A DNA stretch of 64,000 bases from an uncultured Bacteroidales bacterium. GTDB taxonomy: Bacteria > Bacteroidota > Bacteroidia > Bacteroidales > UBA932. Location: the NCBI GenBank assembly GCA_944326355.1, contig CALVDO010000014.1, positions 1-64,000 on the forward strand. Direction: 5' to 3'. Shown here in pieces: positions 1 to 8,756 of the stretch (position 1 is the first letter of the stretch; every line of letters begins with the position of its first letter). Position numbers and translations under genes: made by a program. The notes below the pieces were generated by a model, which saw only the letters and a list, made by a program, of their open reading frames with translations, had not been told where the DNA came from and searched no databases.

Positions 1-24
1 GGTTCTACCGAACCTACTTTGTTT
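1..24 (+). terminator. Possible terminator hairpin at the window edge
   Basis: GGTTC-TACC-GAACC forms a 5-bp stem at bases 1-14 and is followed by a T-rich tract. It looks like the end of an intrinsic terminator for a plus-strand gene lying upstream of the window. The stem may extend to the left, which cannot be seen. Confidence 0.4.
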
Positions 25-110
25 TAATTGTTAAACTTTTTAATAACTAGTACTGAATTTTACCGGACACGAGTGTTATTAAGTAGTAAAAACAAACAAA
101 TTTTGGAATT

Positions 111-254
111 ATGGGACATTACTATGATTATGATGGATGCTACGACGCAAGCGAGTATGCCGGCACTTATGTGCATGATGTGGAAGGGTGGGATGACGAC
201 ATGATCAATTCCGTCCTTGAAGGGGAACCGGATGCCTACTGGAATATAGACTGA
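111..254 (+). CDS. Small acidic protein, 47 aa, unrecognised
   Basis: ATG to TGA ORF of 47 codons. The product is rich in Tyr, Asp and Glu, starts MGHYYDYDGCYDASEYAG and ends EGEPDAYWNID. It has no signal peptide or membrane segment, and I recognise no family. The composition (no Lys or Arg, many Asp/Tyr/Gly) is not what random AT-rich DNA gives, which argues that the ORF is real. It lies in DNA clearly poorer in GC than the rest of the window, directly after a possible terminator, and about 540 bp from the end of lptB. That setting suits a small accessory or mobile-element gene, but no integrase or transposase is visible. Confidence 0.5.
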   Translation: MGHYYDYDGCYDASEYAGTYVHDVEGWDDDMINSVLEGEPDAYWNID

Positions 255-797
255 AAATTAATGGAGCTCAATACCCCAATGAATGGAAAACTTTTTAATC
301 TTTGCGTCATTGCCGGAAGACGGCATACATAATTGAGATGAAAGTGTTTCGCTTTTATCCTTGGATAGGAATCTCGCAAATTCACATCAGCACAGGGATA
401 AACAAAGACCATTCATTACTTGCATTGTCATATACTGCTCCAAAGTATATCACGGCAGGTGTGGGGTATTGTTTATTTGTGCAAAGGTTGTGCGAGAACC
501 TCTATCCAGAAAACGGACAACTCCACACTTAAACCGACAACAGCTATCTATAAATCTGATAATCAATTTATATATTAGGTTTTATCTTTAATTTGATACC
601 GTAAAGTTCCCTTATCACATCGGTTTCCCGAAGTAATTACACCAATGAGGTAACGGATAAATTAATATATTTGCAAAACTAAAAGGTCTGAAGACCCACT
701 CCAGACACACCGTTTGAAACACTACCGCGTCCTGCTTTCCAGGAAGCCAGATGATAGCCGGGATTTTCGTAATATTGAACCCAAGACGGGACAGGAG
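255..797. other. AT-rich intergenic region, no convincing gene
   Basis: About 540 bp of low-GC sequence. Two overlapping 76-codon ORFs (302-532 and 361-591) read through it in different frames, but both have random-looking composition and I reject them. A perfect TATATTTG -7-type box sits at 666-673 on the plus strand with no plus-strand gene after it. GGTC-TTCA-GACC followed by TTTTAGTTTT on the minus strand (about 675-697) is a weak terminator candidate for lptB. Confidence 0.5.
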
Positions 798-1586
798 TCA
801 TTTTGAGGTCTCTGGAGAGGTATTGCCCTGAACGGCCTGACGCGCGTCGACAAATGCTGACGAACGTTTGAGTACGAAGTTCGAGCCGAGATATTTGGTG
901 CGCACGTCGTCATCAGCTGCGAGCTCCTCCGGAGTACCGCTCTGGAGGATTGTCCCCTCATAAAGAAGATATGCGCGGTCGATGATGGCGAGAGTCTCAC
1001 CCACGTTATGGTCGGTGATGATGACGCCTATGTTCTTGTATTTCAGCTTCGCGATGATGTGCTGGATGTCCTCGACGGCAATCGGGTCCACACCGGCGAA
1101 CGGCTCGTCGAGAAGAATGAACTTCGGCTCGATCGAAAGCGCCCTGGCGATCTCGCAGCGGCGCCTCTCGCCTCCGGAGAGCTGGATTCCGAGACTTTTG
1201 CGGACCTTGTGAAGACTGAACTCGTCCAGAAGCGACTCAAGACGCTCCTTCCTCTCGGCCTTGCTGTAGCCCTTCATCTCCATGACAGACAATATGTTGT
1301 CCTCTACGGACATCTTGCGGAACACGGAAGCCTCCTGGGCAAGATAGCCCACGCCCTTCTGAGCCCGCTTGTACATAGGCAGAGAGGTAATGTCCTCATC
1401 GTCAAGGTATATCCTTCCTGCGTTCGGGACTATCAGGCCGGTTATCATGTAGAAGCTCGTAGTCTTTCCGGCGCCGTTCGGGCCGAGAAATCCGACGATC
1501 TCCCCCTGTTCCGCCTCCATCGAAACGCCTTTCACAACCGTACGCGCCCCATATTTCTTGACAAGATTCTCACAACGCAGTTTCAT
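798..1586 (-). CDS. lptB: LPS export ABC transporter ATP-binding protein LptB
   Basis: Cytoplasmic ATPase of the LptB2FG complex, which extracts lipopolysaccharide or lipooligosaccharide from the inner membrane and pushes it along the Lpt bridge. The 262-residue protein shows Walker [10 protein letters not shown] at 35-43, the ABC signature LSGGE at 136-140 and Walker [13 protein letters not shown] around 157-168, in the spacing typical of LptB. Its length is slightly over the usual ~240 because of a C-terminal tail. It starts 23 bp after the dnaX stop on the same strand, so the two are probably cotranscribed. The assignment rests on the close match of the DEPFAGVDP segment and the overall sequence to LptB rather than to other ABC ATPases. 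Confidence 0.92.
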   Translation of the reverse strand: MKLRCENLVKKYGARTVVKGVSMEAEQGEIVGFLGPNGAGKTTSFYMITGLIVPNAGRIYLDDEDITSLPMYKRAQKGVGYLAQEASVFRKMSVEDNILSVMEMKGYSKAERKERLESLLDEFSLHKVRKSLGIQLSGGERRRCEIARALSIEPKFILLDEPFAGVDPIAVEDIQHIIAKLKYKNIGVIITDHNVGETLAIIDRAYLLYEGTILQSGTPEELAADDDVRTKYLGSNFVLKRSSAFVDARQAVQGNTSPETSK

Positions 1587-1609
1587 ATCTCCTTATCCGT
1601 ATCTATCCG

Positions 1610-3418
1610 TTATTTAATGTCCAGTCCGAAAGCTATGACGGTGTTCCGCACCTCCTCGTTGTCCCGCATGAGAACTTCAGCCTGCTCCGTCGGCGTGTAC
1701 GGAGTCTCCTTCTGCCCTTCATCCGGAAGCACATCTACTCTCAGTCGCACCATGGAAGACGCCGTGAGACGCTGAAGTACGCCTTCGAGCTCCCTTAGCC
1801 GCTTCTCCTCTATCCATTTCTTCTGAGCTTCATTCAGCACCTTGAAGACTACGAGCTTCATGCCATCCTCGACAGAGAATGTCAGTTCGGCTGAGGAAAG
1901 CGTGCTGGCGAGGCGCGGCTGAGACGCATACTCCGCCACGAGGGACTTCCATTTCTCTGTCAGAGTCTCATCTGACGGCAGGGCATCCGCCGCAGAGGCC
2001 TGCACCGGCGCAGCTTCAACCGGCTTGTCTGAAGCCGCTTCCGCCGCACCGTCCTCCATTATCGACTTCAGGGAGAGGGACGAGCCCTGTTTTGCTGTGC
2101 GCCTGCGCGGTCTCGGCTGCCGCTCGGCGGCAGGTGCTGCGGAAGAGGCGGGCGATGATGTCTCGGCAGATACTGCTGACGTCGAGACAGAAGGCGCTGC
2201 GGGAGAGGCCGACGATGAGGCATCGGCAGGCACTGCTGCCGGCTGCCGGGCTGATGCGGCAGGGGACGGGCCCTGGGCAGCGGCAGGAGTCCGGACGGGC
2301 GCTCCAGGCTGAGCTGAGGACAGCTGCCTGGAGAGGAGGCTCAGACGCATCAGCGCAAACTCGATGTGCAGGCGAGGATTGACGCTTGCCCTGTAGCCAG
2401 ACTCGCACTGCGTAGTTATCGCAAGACAGTCGTAGAGGAACTGGAGAGAGCACCTTTCCGCCTGCTCCCTATATCTCTTCTTGAGGGATTCCGGCATATC
2501 CAGAAGGGCGTCAAGCCCGGCGCTGCGGCTCACAAGAAGATCCCTGAAATGACTGCTCAGCGCAGACACGAAATGAAGGGCGTTGAAGCCCCTGGACAGG
2601 ATCTCGTCAAACCGCAGAAGGGCGGCGGGATAGTCCCCTGCCAGAAAATAGTCCACCATGCTGAAGCAGTGCTCATAGTCCAGCACGTTGAGATTGGAGA
2701 TGACGTCCTGATACTTTATGTCCGTTCCGCAGAAGGCCACAGTCTGGTCAAAGAGCGTGAGAGCGTCCCTCATGGCCCCGTCGGCCTTCTTGGCGATGAC
2801 ATGGAGCGACTCGTCGTCTATGTTTATCCCCTCCAGCTCCGCTATGTGACGGAGATTCTTCACCATGCCCTCGACGGTTATCCTGTTGAAGTCGTATGTC
2901 TGGCATCTCGAGAGGATGGTCGGCAGAATCTTGTGCTTCTCAGTGGTCGCGAGGATGAATATCGCATGGGCAGGCGGCTCCTCAAGGGTCTTGAGAAAAG
3001 CGTTGAAGGCCGACTGCGACAGCATGTGCACCTCGTCGATGATGTAGACGCTGTACTTCCCCACCTGAGGAGGGATGCGCACCTGCTCCATCAGGGCCTT
3101 GATGTCGTCCACGCCGTTGTTGGACGCGGCGTCAAGCTCATGAATGCAGTATGAGCGGCCTTCCGCAAAGGAGAGACACGACTCGCATCTGCCGCACGGC
3201 TCCATATCCGGAGTCGGGTTGGAGCAGTTGATGGTCTTGGCGAAAATCCTCGCGGTGCTGGTCTTCCCCACTCCTCGCGGTCCGCAGAAGAGATAGGCAT
3301 GGGCAAGCTGTCCGCGCACTATCGAATTCTTGAGAGTACGCGCTATGTTGTCCTGACCGACCAGAGACTCGAAACTGTCCGGCCTGTATTTTCTCGCTGA
3401 TACTATATATTCCGTCAT
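1610..3418 (-). CDS. dnaX: DNA polymerase III subunit gamma/tau
   Basis: Clamp-loader ATPase of the replisome. The 602-residue protein has Walker A GPRGVGKT at 46-53, a zinc-binding module with Cys65, Cys75, Cys78 and Cys81, the DEVH Walker B box, and a LATTE-containing sensor region. A long Ala/Ser/Pro-rich linker (about 385-470) precedes a C-terminal tau-like domain. I start it at the ATG at 3418 (MTEYIVSARKYRP); the longer ORF needs an in-frame TTG. A -7 box lies at 3425-3432, so the mRNA would be leaderless or nearly so. The gene is divergent from the exported-protein operon and followed by lptB. Confidence 0.95.
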   Translation of the reverse strand: MTEYIVSARKYRPDSFESLVGQDNIARTLKNSIVRGQLAHAYLFCGPRGVGKTSTARIFAKTINCSNPTPDMEPCGRCESCLSFAEGRSYCIHELDAASNNGVDDIKALMEQVRIPPQVGKYSVYIIDEVHMLSQSAFNAFLKTLEEPPAHAIFILATTEKHKILPTILSRCQTYDFNRITVEGMVKNLRHIAELEGINIDDESLHVIAKKADGAMRDALTLFDQTVAFCGTDIKYQDVISNLNVLDYEHCFSMVDYFLAGDYPAALLRFDEILSRGFNALHFVSALSSHFRDLLVSRSAGLDALLDMPESLKKRYREQAERCSLQFLYDCLAITTQCESGYRASVNPRLHIEFALMRLSLLSRQLSSAQPGAPVRTPAAAQGPSPAASARQPAAVPADASSSASPAAPSVSTSAVSAETSSPASSAAPAAERQPRPRRRTAKQGSSLSLKSIMEDGAAEAASDKPVEAAPVQASAADALPSDETLTEKWKSLVAEYASQPRLASTLSSAELTFSVEDGMKLVVFKVLNEAQKKWIEEKRLRELEGVLQRLTASSMVRLRVDVLPDEGQKETPYTPTEQAEVLMRDNEEVRNTVIAFGLDIK

Positions 3419-3424
3419 GACCCG

Positions 3425-3432
3425 CAAATTTA
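3425..3432 (-). promoter_or_regulatory. -7 promoter box of dnaX-lptB
   Basis: TAAATTTG on the minus strand matches the Bacteroides -7 consensus TAnnTTTG. Its last base is 7 nt from the dnaX ATG, so the predicted transcript has almost no leader. Confidence 0.55.
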
Positions 3433-3444
3433 ATCATATTTTTG

Positions 3445-3452
3445 TAACTTTG
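3445..3452 (+). promoter_or_regulatory. -7 promoter box of the 3479 operon
   Basis: TAACTTTG matches TAnnTTTG and ends 26 nt before the ATG at 3479. It is back to back with the dnaX box, giving a compact divergent promoter. Confidence 0.55.
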
Positions 3453-3478
3453 ACGCCGTTTTGAGAAGATGACACACA

Positions 3479-4363
3479 ATGGAGACGACAGGTTCGACAA
3501 AGACCATACGGATTGTCACGATGTTCCTGATCATGGCTGCGGCAGCCGCATTTTCGGCCGACGCGCATGCGCAGGCCCAGATAACGACGAAGAATGAGAA
3601 GATTGAGGACTTCCCGGAGAAGACCACTAAGATAGTCCTTTCGGGACAGGAGTTTTTCGACGCCGCACTGAAAGAGGAGGTGATGACAAGGTGGAACGTC
3701 TCACCCTTTGAATTCTGCACGATGGATGACTTCAACAGGCTCAAGAGCGACAGCGACTACTATTTTCTCGTTCCTCTCAAGGGGCAGTTCCGGAGAGAGA
3801 GCGAGCCGAGCATAGAGATGCTCTCCCTTCTCAAGGGGGGAGACGGGGCGGACAAGAGTCTGGACAAGATGCTCGAGATAGTCTCGATACCGGTGAGAGC
3901 CGCCAGATACCCTTCCGGGAGGGAATTCATCTTCCTTTCCGCCCTGCTCGACATCATCCAGGAATATGTGATATATGCCCTCGACAGGGGGATAAACGCC
4001 TATTCCACGCTTGCGGACGCGGCTGAAGACATCTCCAGAGCCGGCGGGATGAGAATAATATTCTCCGAAGGGGATCTTTCGCCGAAAGTAACTGAAGAAA
4101 TCAGAGAACTGTATTTCCGCGACGGAGTGACGGCGGCCGACGAGGAGATCGCCGACGACTTCATGCTCAACAATGTGCCTAACACGCTCATAAGCTACAC
4201 TGTCGCCCCGTCGGATCCCGTGCCGGGGTCATACTGCTACAAAATGCTGATCGACGCCGGAACCCACAGGCTCTATTACTACAGGAAGCAGCGCATCGGC
4301 CGGAATTCCGGCCCCGGCTTCCAGCCCGACGACATAATGAGGATAACCTCAGGAAGAAACTGA
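3479..4363 (+). CDS. Exported protein of unknown function, 294 aa
   Basis: I do not recognise a family. The N-terminus has a clear secretion signal: a basic start, a hydrophobic stretch (TMFLIMAAAAAFSADAHAQA, about residues 14-33) and a likely signal peptidase I site after AHA. The mature part of about 265 residues is mixed alpha/beta in character, without cysteine clusters, repeats or further membrane segments. A segment around residues 110-160 is strongly helical. It is the first gene of a plus-strand operon followed 13 bp later by an M16 protease and then an O-methyltransferase, so a periplasmic role linked to the protease is possible but is inference only. Confidence 0.75.
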   Translation: METTGSTKTIRIVTMFLIMAAAAAFSADAHAQAQITTKNEKIEDFPEKTTKIVLSGQEFFDAALKEEVMTRWNVSPFEFCTMDDFNRLKSDSDYYFLVPLKGQFRRESEPSIEMLSLLKGGDGADKSLDKMLEIVSIPVRAARYPSGREFIFLSALLDIIQEYVIYALDRGINAYSTLADAAEDISRAGGMRIIFSEGDLSPKVTEEIRELYFRDGVTAADEEIADDFMLNNVPNTLISYTVAPSDPVPGSYCYKMLIDAGTHRLYYYRKQRIGRNSGPGFQPDDIMRITSGRN

Positions 4364-4376
4364 AAGGGGAAGCGGC

Positions 4377-5615
4377 ATGAGATGTGGTAAAGCGGCCTGC
4401 GGCATGAGGTATGCCGTGAAGAGAAGCGGCTCGGCAGTCGGATACTGCGCCCTGAGCATAAGATGCGGCACCAGAGACGAAGAGGGCTACCATCAGGGCA
4501 TTGCCCATCTGGTGGAGCACACCCTGTTCAAAGGCACCGGAAAGAAGAACGCCTCAGTGATAAACGGCTACCTCGACCGTCTCGGAGGGGAGCTCAACGC
4601 CTACACCACCAAAGAGGAGATTGTCCTGCACGCCACCGTCCTGAAGGAAGACCTGCGCAAGGCGGCATCACTGCTTCTGGAGCTCGCGACCGATCCCGTG
4701 TTCCCGGAGAAGGACATCGAGACCGAGAAAGGCGTCGTCATCGACGAGATCAATTCATACAGGGATTTCCCTGCGGAAGACGTCTATGACCGCTTCGAGG
4801 AAATGCTCTTCGAGGGACATCCGCTGTCCGTTCCGATTCTCGGCACGGCGGCATCGGTGAAGAAGACCACGAGCGCGGAGCTTAAGAAGTTTGTTAAAGA
4901 GAAGTTCCTGCCGGAAGACATGGCCATGACAGTAGTCTCCGACAACGACGAGGAAAAGATGGAGAAGGCGGTTATCGCTCTCGCGGAAAAATTTTTCGGA
5001 GGACACGGTCAGGACGGCTCCCCGGCGGGGAAAAGAAGGACTACATTTACGCCGGCCGCAGCCAGATTCGACAGGACGATATCGCGCAGGAACCATCAGG
5101 TGAACTGCGTGATAGGAGGCACTGCCCCTTCCCTTTATGAGGAGAGGGAGAGAATCACGGCCATCCTTCTCTGCAACATTCTCGGCGGGCCGGCGACCAA
5201 CTCCATCCTCAACTGCGTCCTGAGGGAAAGGAACGGATGGGTATACGCGGTCGAATGCTCTTACACCCAATATGCGGACACAGGCATCGTCGCCGTCTGC
5301 CTCGGATGCGACAGGGACAATCTGGAGAAATGCTGCAAGGCCGTCTACATGGAAACGGCGAAACTTCAGAAAAAGCCGCTGAGCGCAAAGAGGCTGAAAG
5401 CCGCGAAGAAGCAGCTTCTCGGACAGCTCGCCATCAGCTCCGACAACGCGGAATCGCAGTGTCTCAGCATGGGGAAGAGCCTCCTCACATACGGGAAAAT
5501 CCAGGACGACAGACAGGTGAGGGAGGAGATAGAGTCTGTGACTGCGGAGGAGCTGATGGAGATGGCACGGAGGCTCTTCGACAGGGAGAGACTGTCGAGG
5601 CTCGTGCTCACATAA
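4377..5615 (+). CDS. M16 family zinc metallopeptidase
   Basis: Insulinase/processing-peptidase-like protease of 412 residues. The inverted zinc motif HxxEH is present as His44-Leu-Val-Glu47-His48, and the third metal-ligand Glu is Glu124 in VIDEINSYRD, 75 residues later as expected for the family. The rest shows the two M16 domain halves joined by a linker, including the R/Y region around RNGWVYAVECSYTQY. No signal peptide is visible, so it is probably cytoplasmic, unlike some Bacteroidetes homologues. It sits 13 bp after the exported unknown protein and 12 bp before the methyltransferase, in one operon. The substrate is unknown. Confidence 0.9.
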   Translation: MRCGKAACGMRYAVKRSGSAVGYCALSIRCGTRDEEGYHQGIAHLVEHTLFKGTGKKNASVINGYLDRLGGELNAYTTKEEIVLHATVLKEDLRKAASLLLELATDPVFPEKDIETEKGVVIDEINSYRDFPAEDVYDRFEEMLFEGHPLSVPILGTAASVKKTTSAELKKFVKEKFLPEDMAMTVVSDNDEEKMEKAVIALAEKFFGGHGQDGSPAGKRRTTFTPAAARFDRTISRRNHQVNCVIGGTAPSLYEERERITAILLCNILGGPATNSILNCVLRERNGWVYAVECSYTQYADTGIVAVCLGCDRDNLEKCCKAVYMETAKLQKKPLSAKRLKAAKKQLLGQLAISSDNAESQCLSMGKSLLTYGKIQDDRQVREEIESVTAEELMEMARRLFDRERLSRLVLT

Positions 5616-5627
5616 AATCTTCTGGAT

Positions 5628-6272
5628 ATGGACATTCTTGACAGATACATCGCTGAACATTCCTCTGGACAGACCGATGCCCTCGCGTGGATAGAGAGAC
5701 AGACCAACATCAGGACTAATCACGCAAGGATGCTGTCGGGAGCCGTTCAGGGACGGTTTCTCACCATGCTCACCGAGATGATCCGGCCTGCAAAAGCCCT
5801 GGAAATCGGGACTTTCACCGGCTATTCGGCCGTGTGCATAGCCAGCGGACTGCCTGAGGGAGGGCATCTGGACACTCTGGAGATAAACGACGAGCTTGAG
5901 GACCTGATACTCGAAGGATTCGACAGAGCCGGGATGGCGGACAGGATCACTCTCCGCACAGGCGACGCGAAGGAGACGCTTCAGAGACTGAAGGCAGACG
6001 GGGCAGGCCCCTATGACCTTGTGTACATAGACGCGAACAAAAGGGAATACTGCACCTATTACGAACTGGTGTTCGACATGGTGCGGACAGGGGGCTACAT
6101 CCTCGCCGACAATGTCCTGTGGGACGGCAAGGTATGTCTCGACCCGCTTCCGGGAGACAGACAGACGAGGGAGATAGCCCGCTTCAACGACATGGTCAGA
6201 GACGATCCCCGCGTCGAGTCCGTCATCCTCCCAGTGAGGGACGGCCTCAACATCATCAGAAAAAAGTGCTGA
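5628..6272 (+). CDS. Class I SAM-dependent O-methyltransferase (family 3 type)
   Basis: A 214-residue enzyme of the caffeoyl-CoA/catechol O-methyltransferase type. The SAM-binding motif ALEIGTFTGYSA lies at about 57-68, an acidic second motif is LDTLEINDEL, and the metal-binding region is seen as YIDANKREY and ILADNVLWDG. The bacterial substrate is usually unknown, and nothing here fixes it. It is the last gene of the three-gene operon. Its stop codon lies inside the stem of the hairpin that terminates murA from the other strand. Confidence 0.85.
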   Translation: MDILDRYIAEHSSGQTDALAWIERQTNIRTNHARMLSGAVQGRFLTMLTEMIRPAKALEIGTFTGYSAVCIASGLPEGGHLDTLEINDELEDLILEGFDRAGMADRITLRTGDAKETLQRLKADGAGPYDLVYIDANKREYCTYYELVFDMVRTGGYILADNVLWDGKVCLDPLPGDRQTREIARFNDMVRDDPRVESVILPVRDGLNIIRKKC

Positions 6273-6288
6273 CAAAATTGGTCAGCAC
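6259..6288 (-). terminator. Intrinsic terminator of murA
   Basis: On the minus strand an 8-bp stem GTGCTGAC/GTCAGCAC (6266-6273 with 6281-6288, 7-nt loop) is followed by TTTTTTCTG. It ends the minus-strand murA operon and overlaps the stop codon of the convergent methyltransferase gene. Confidence 0.8.
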
Positions 6289-6291
6289 AAG

Positions 6292-7605
6292 TCACTGGCG
6301 GGTGATGCCGGCGCCGAGGGCGTTGAGTCTCAGCTCTATATCTTCGTATCCCCTGTCGATCTGCTCGATGTTGCCGATGACGCTCGTGCCGTTGGCCGAC
6401 ATGGCGGCGATAAGGAGAGCGATTCCGGCCCTGATGTCCGGAGAAAGCATATTGTTGGCCTTGAGACGGAACTTGTGGTCATGGCCTATGACCACGGCCC
6501 TGTGCGGATCGCAGAGGATGATCTGGGCACCCATGTCTATGAGCCTGTCCACAAAGAACAGCCTGCTCTCAAACATCTTCTGATGGATAAGCACGCTTCC
6601 CCGGCACTGGGTGGCCACGACAAGCATCACGCTGAGCAGGTCCGGAGTCAGACCGGGCCACGGAGCATCGGAAATCGTCATTATCGAACCGTCCAGAAAA
6701 GACTCTATCACATAGCTGTCCTGCTCCGGGATGAAGATGTCATCCCCCCTCTGCTCCAGATGGATGCCGAGCCTGCGGAAAGAGTCGGGGATGATGCCCA
6801 GATCCCTGTATGAGACATCCTTTATCGTGATTGAGCTGCTGTTCATCGCAGCCATCCCGATGAAGCTGCCAACTTCTATCATGTCCGGAAGGATAGTGTG
6901 ATCAACCGAATGAAGCGACTCCACTCCAGTGACAGTGAGAAGGTTTGAACCTATGCCGTCAATCTTCGCGCCCATCTTCACGAGCATACGGCACAGCTGC
7001 TGGGTGTACGGCTCGCAGGCCGCATTGTAGATGGTGGTCGTTCCCTCGGCGAGACAGGCGGCCATCAGTATGTTCGCAGTTCCGGTGACTGAAGCCTCGT
7101 CAAGAAGCATATATGTGCCCTTCAGGCTCTTTCCCTGCGGAAGACTGAGAGCGAATGCCTTACGCTGCGTGTCAAATGATATGTCAGCTCCGAGGGCCGC
7201 CAGTCCGGTGATATGAGTGTCCACTCGCCGCCTTCCGATCTTGTCTCCTCCCGGCTTCGGAAACCAGGCCTTTCCGAAACGGGCGAGCAGAGGTCCGACC
7301 AGCATGACCGACCCTCTGAGAGAGGCGCACTTGCGGACAAAGTCCTCGCTTTCGGCATATTCCTCGTCCACGTCATCTGCCTTGAAAACATATTTCCCCT
7401 TCTCTATCTTGGTGATCTTCACGCCCATGCCTTCGAGCAGGAGCATGAGATTCCTTATGTCGAGAATCTCGGGGATATTTGACACAGTCACTTCCTCCTT
7501 CGTCAGAAGCACCGCGCTTATTATCTCCAGAGCCTCATTCTTGGCTCCCTGCGGGCGGATCATGCCGCTGAGCTTATGTCCGCCTTCTATTACGAATGAT
7601 CCCAT
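6292..7605 (-). CDS. murA: UDP-N-acetylglucosamine 1-carboxyvinyltransferase MurA, Asp variant
   Basis: First committed step of peptidoglycan synthesis: transfer of enolpyruvate from PEP to UDP-GlcNAc, in the cytoplasm. The 437 residues cover the full family length with the two inside-out alpha/beta domains. The active-site loop reads KPGGDKIGRRRVD, so the Cys that is Cys115 in E. coli (PGGCAIG) is Asp121 here. This change is established as giving intrinsic fosfomycin insensitivity in other bacteria. It follows murB by 33 bp and ends the run DUF308-dnaG-metG-murB-murA. Confidence 0.95.
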   Translation of the reverse strand: MGSFVIEGGHKLSGMIRPQGAKNEALEIISAVLLTKEEVTVSNIPEILDIRNLMLLLEGMGVKITKIEKGKYVFKADDVDEEYAESEDFVRKCASLRGSVMLVGPLLARFGKAWFPKPGGDKIGRRRVDTHITGLAALGADISFDTQRKAFALSLPQGKSLKGTYMLLDEASVTGTANILMAACLAEGTTTIYNAACEPYTQQLCRMLVKMGAKIDGIGSNLLTVTGVESLHSVDHTILPDMIEVGSFIGMAAMNSSSITIKDVSYRDLGIIPDSFRRLGIHLEQRGDDIFIPEQDSYVIESFLDGSIMTISDAPWPGLTPDLLSVMLVVATQCRGSVLIHQKMFESRLFFVDRLIDMGAQIILCDPHRAVVIGHDHKFRLKANNMLSPDIRAGIALLIAAMSANGTSVIGNIEQIDRGYEDIELRLNALGAGITRQ

Positions 7606-7638
7606 TTTCTGAATTTTTCAGACGAGTCCGTCTTCATT

Positions 7639-8727
7639 TCAAACATGCTCCACTTCCGGCGTCAGCCTTATGCCGAACTTGTCATATACGGATTTCACCA
7701 CATGTTCCTCCACGGCAAGGACATCCTCCGGAAGAGCCGTCCCCGTCAGATTGACGATGACCAGCGGCTGCCTTTCATAGACAGCGGCGCCTCCGATCCG
7801 ATAGCCCTTCAGTCCGCAATGCTCGATGAGCCACGCCGCGGGAATCTTGACAAAACCGGAGCCGGCGTCATAATGCGGCACCTGACAGCTTTCGCCCCAC
7901 TCAAGCCCGGCTATGGACGCGACCCTGACGTAGTCCGAGCGCGGCACTATCGGATTCTTGAAGAAACTGCCTGCGCTGCCGGTCTCAGCCGGGTCGGGAA
8001 GCTTGGATGAACGTATCGAAAGTACGGCCTCCCGAACGGCTGAAGGGGTCAATTCCCCTGCGGCTTCGACTGCTGCGCGGAGATGTCCGTAATCAAGCTT
8101 CGGAGCGGGCACTCGGGAAAGGGAGAATTCGACTGACGTCACTACATAGCGACCTTTCGCCGTGTCCTTGAAAATGGAGTCCCGATAGCCGTAGCGACAT
8201 TCCGAAGCCTTGAAAGTCACTTTAGAGCCGGTGACGCAGTCGAAGCATTCGACTTCGGATATGACATCCCCGACCTCGACCCCGTATGCTCCGATGTTCT
8301 GCACGGCGGCAGCGCCGACCTCGCCCGGGATGCCGGAAAGATTTTCCACGCCCCAGAATCCGCAGCTGGCACACCACCGGCAGAAGTCATCCCAGACGAT
8401 TCCTGCCCCGACCTTCACGCGGACTCTGTCTCCGGAGCCCATGTCGTCAGGCCGGGCAAGGGGCTCGATGTACCTGATGTCGGAATGGAACACCGTGCCG
8501 GGGAAGTCACCCATGAACAGGAGATTGCTGCCACGTCCTATATGCAGGAAAGGCCGCGGCAATGAGGCCGCGTCACTCGCGGAAGCGGCTCCGCCGGCAA
8601 CCCGGCCGCCGGAATTCCACAGACTTTCGAGCTCCTCGGCTGCAGAATACTCCACGAAACAGGCACAGGACACCCTCATTCCAAAGGTATTCCAGCCCGT
8701 CAGATCGGCGTTGTCAATTATCTTCAT
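7639..8727 (-). CDS. murB: UDP-N-acetylenolpyruvoylglucosamine reductase MurB
   Basis: FAD-dependent reductase making UDP-MurNAc from the MurA product. The 362-residue protein has the FAD-binding start (WNTFGMRVSC, then GRGSNLLF and GIPGEVGAAAVQNIGAYG) and the catalytic Ser region SAGSFFKNP. A C-terminal Glu-containing segment (LTPEVEHV) is also present. It is type I, with a small Ala/Gly-rich insertion near residue 45. The start is the ATG at 8727, because the longer ORF begins at TTG. It lies 29 bp after metG and directly ahead of murA, so consecutive pathway steps are coupled. Confidence 0.94.
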   Translation of the reverse strand: MKIIDNADLTGWNTFGMRVSCACFVEYSAAEELESLWNSGGRVAGGAASASDAASLPRPFLHIGRGSNLLFMGDFPGTVFHSDIRYIEPLARPDDMGSGDRVRVKVGAGIVWDDFCRWCASCGFWGVENLSGIPGEVGAAAVQNIGAYGVEVGDVISEVECFDCVTGSKVTFKASECRYGYRDSIFKDTAKGRYVVTSVEFSLSRVPAPKLDYGHLRAAVEAAGELTPSAVREAVLSIRSSKLPDPAETGSAGSFFKNPIVPRSDYVRVASIAGLEWGESCQVPHYDAGSGFVKIPAAWLIEHCGLKGYRIGGAAVYERQPLVIVNLTGTALPEDVLAVEEHVVKSVYDKFGIRLTPEVEHV

Positions 8728-8756
8728 GTCTTGCAAGGCTTTAGGTGCGGCCGGCG

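Noticed and set aside
302..591. Two overlapping 76-codon ORFs in the AT-rich left region
   Set aside because: They occupy the same bases in different frames, have random-looking composition, and neither resembles a protein family.
666..673. TATATTTG promoter box on the plus strand
   Set aside because: A perfect -7 match, but no plus-strand gene or clear RNA structure follows; kept only as a remark, since the motif is short and occurs by chance in AT-rich DNA.
4755..6275. 506-codon minus-strand ORF opposite the protease and methyltransferase genes
   Set aside because: It is antisense to two clear genes with recognisable motifs; long antisense frames are expected at this GC content.
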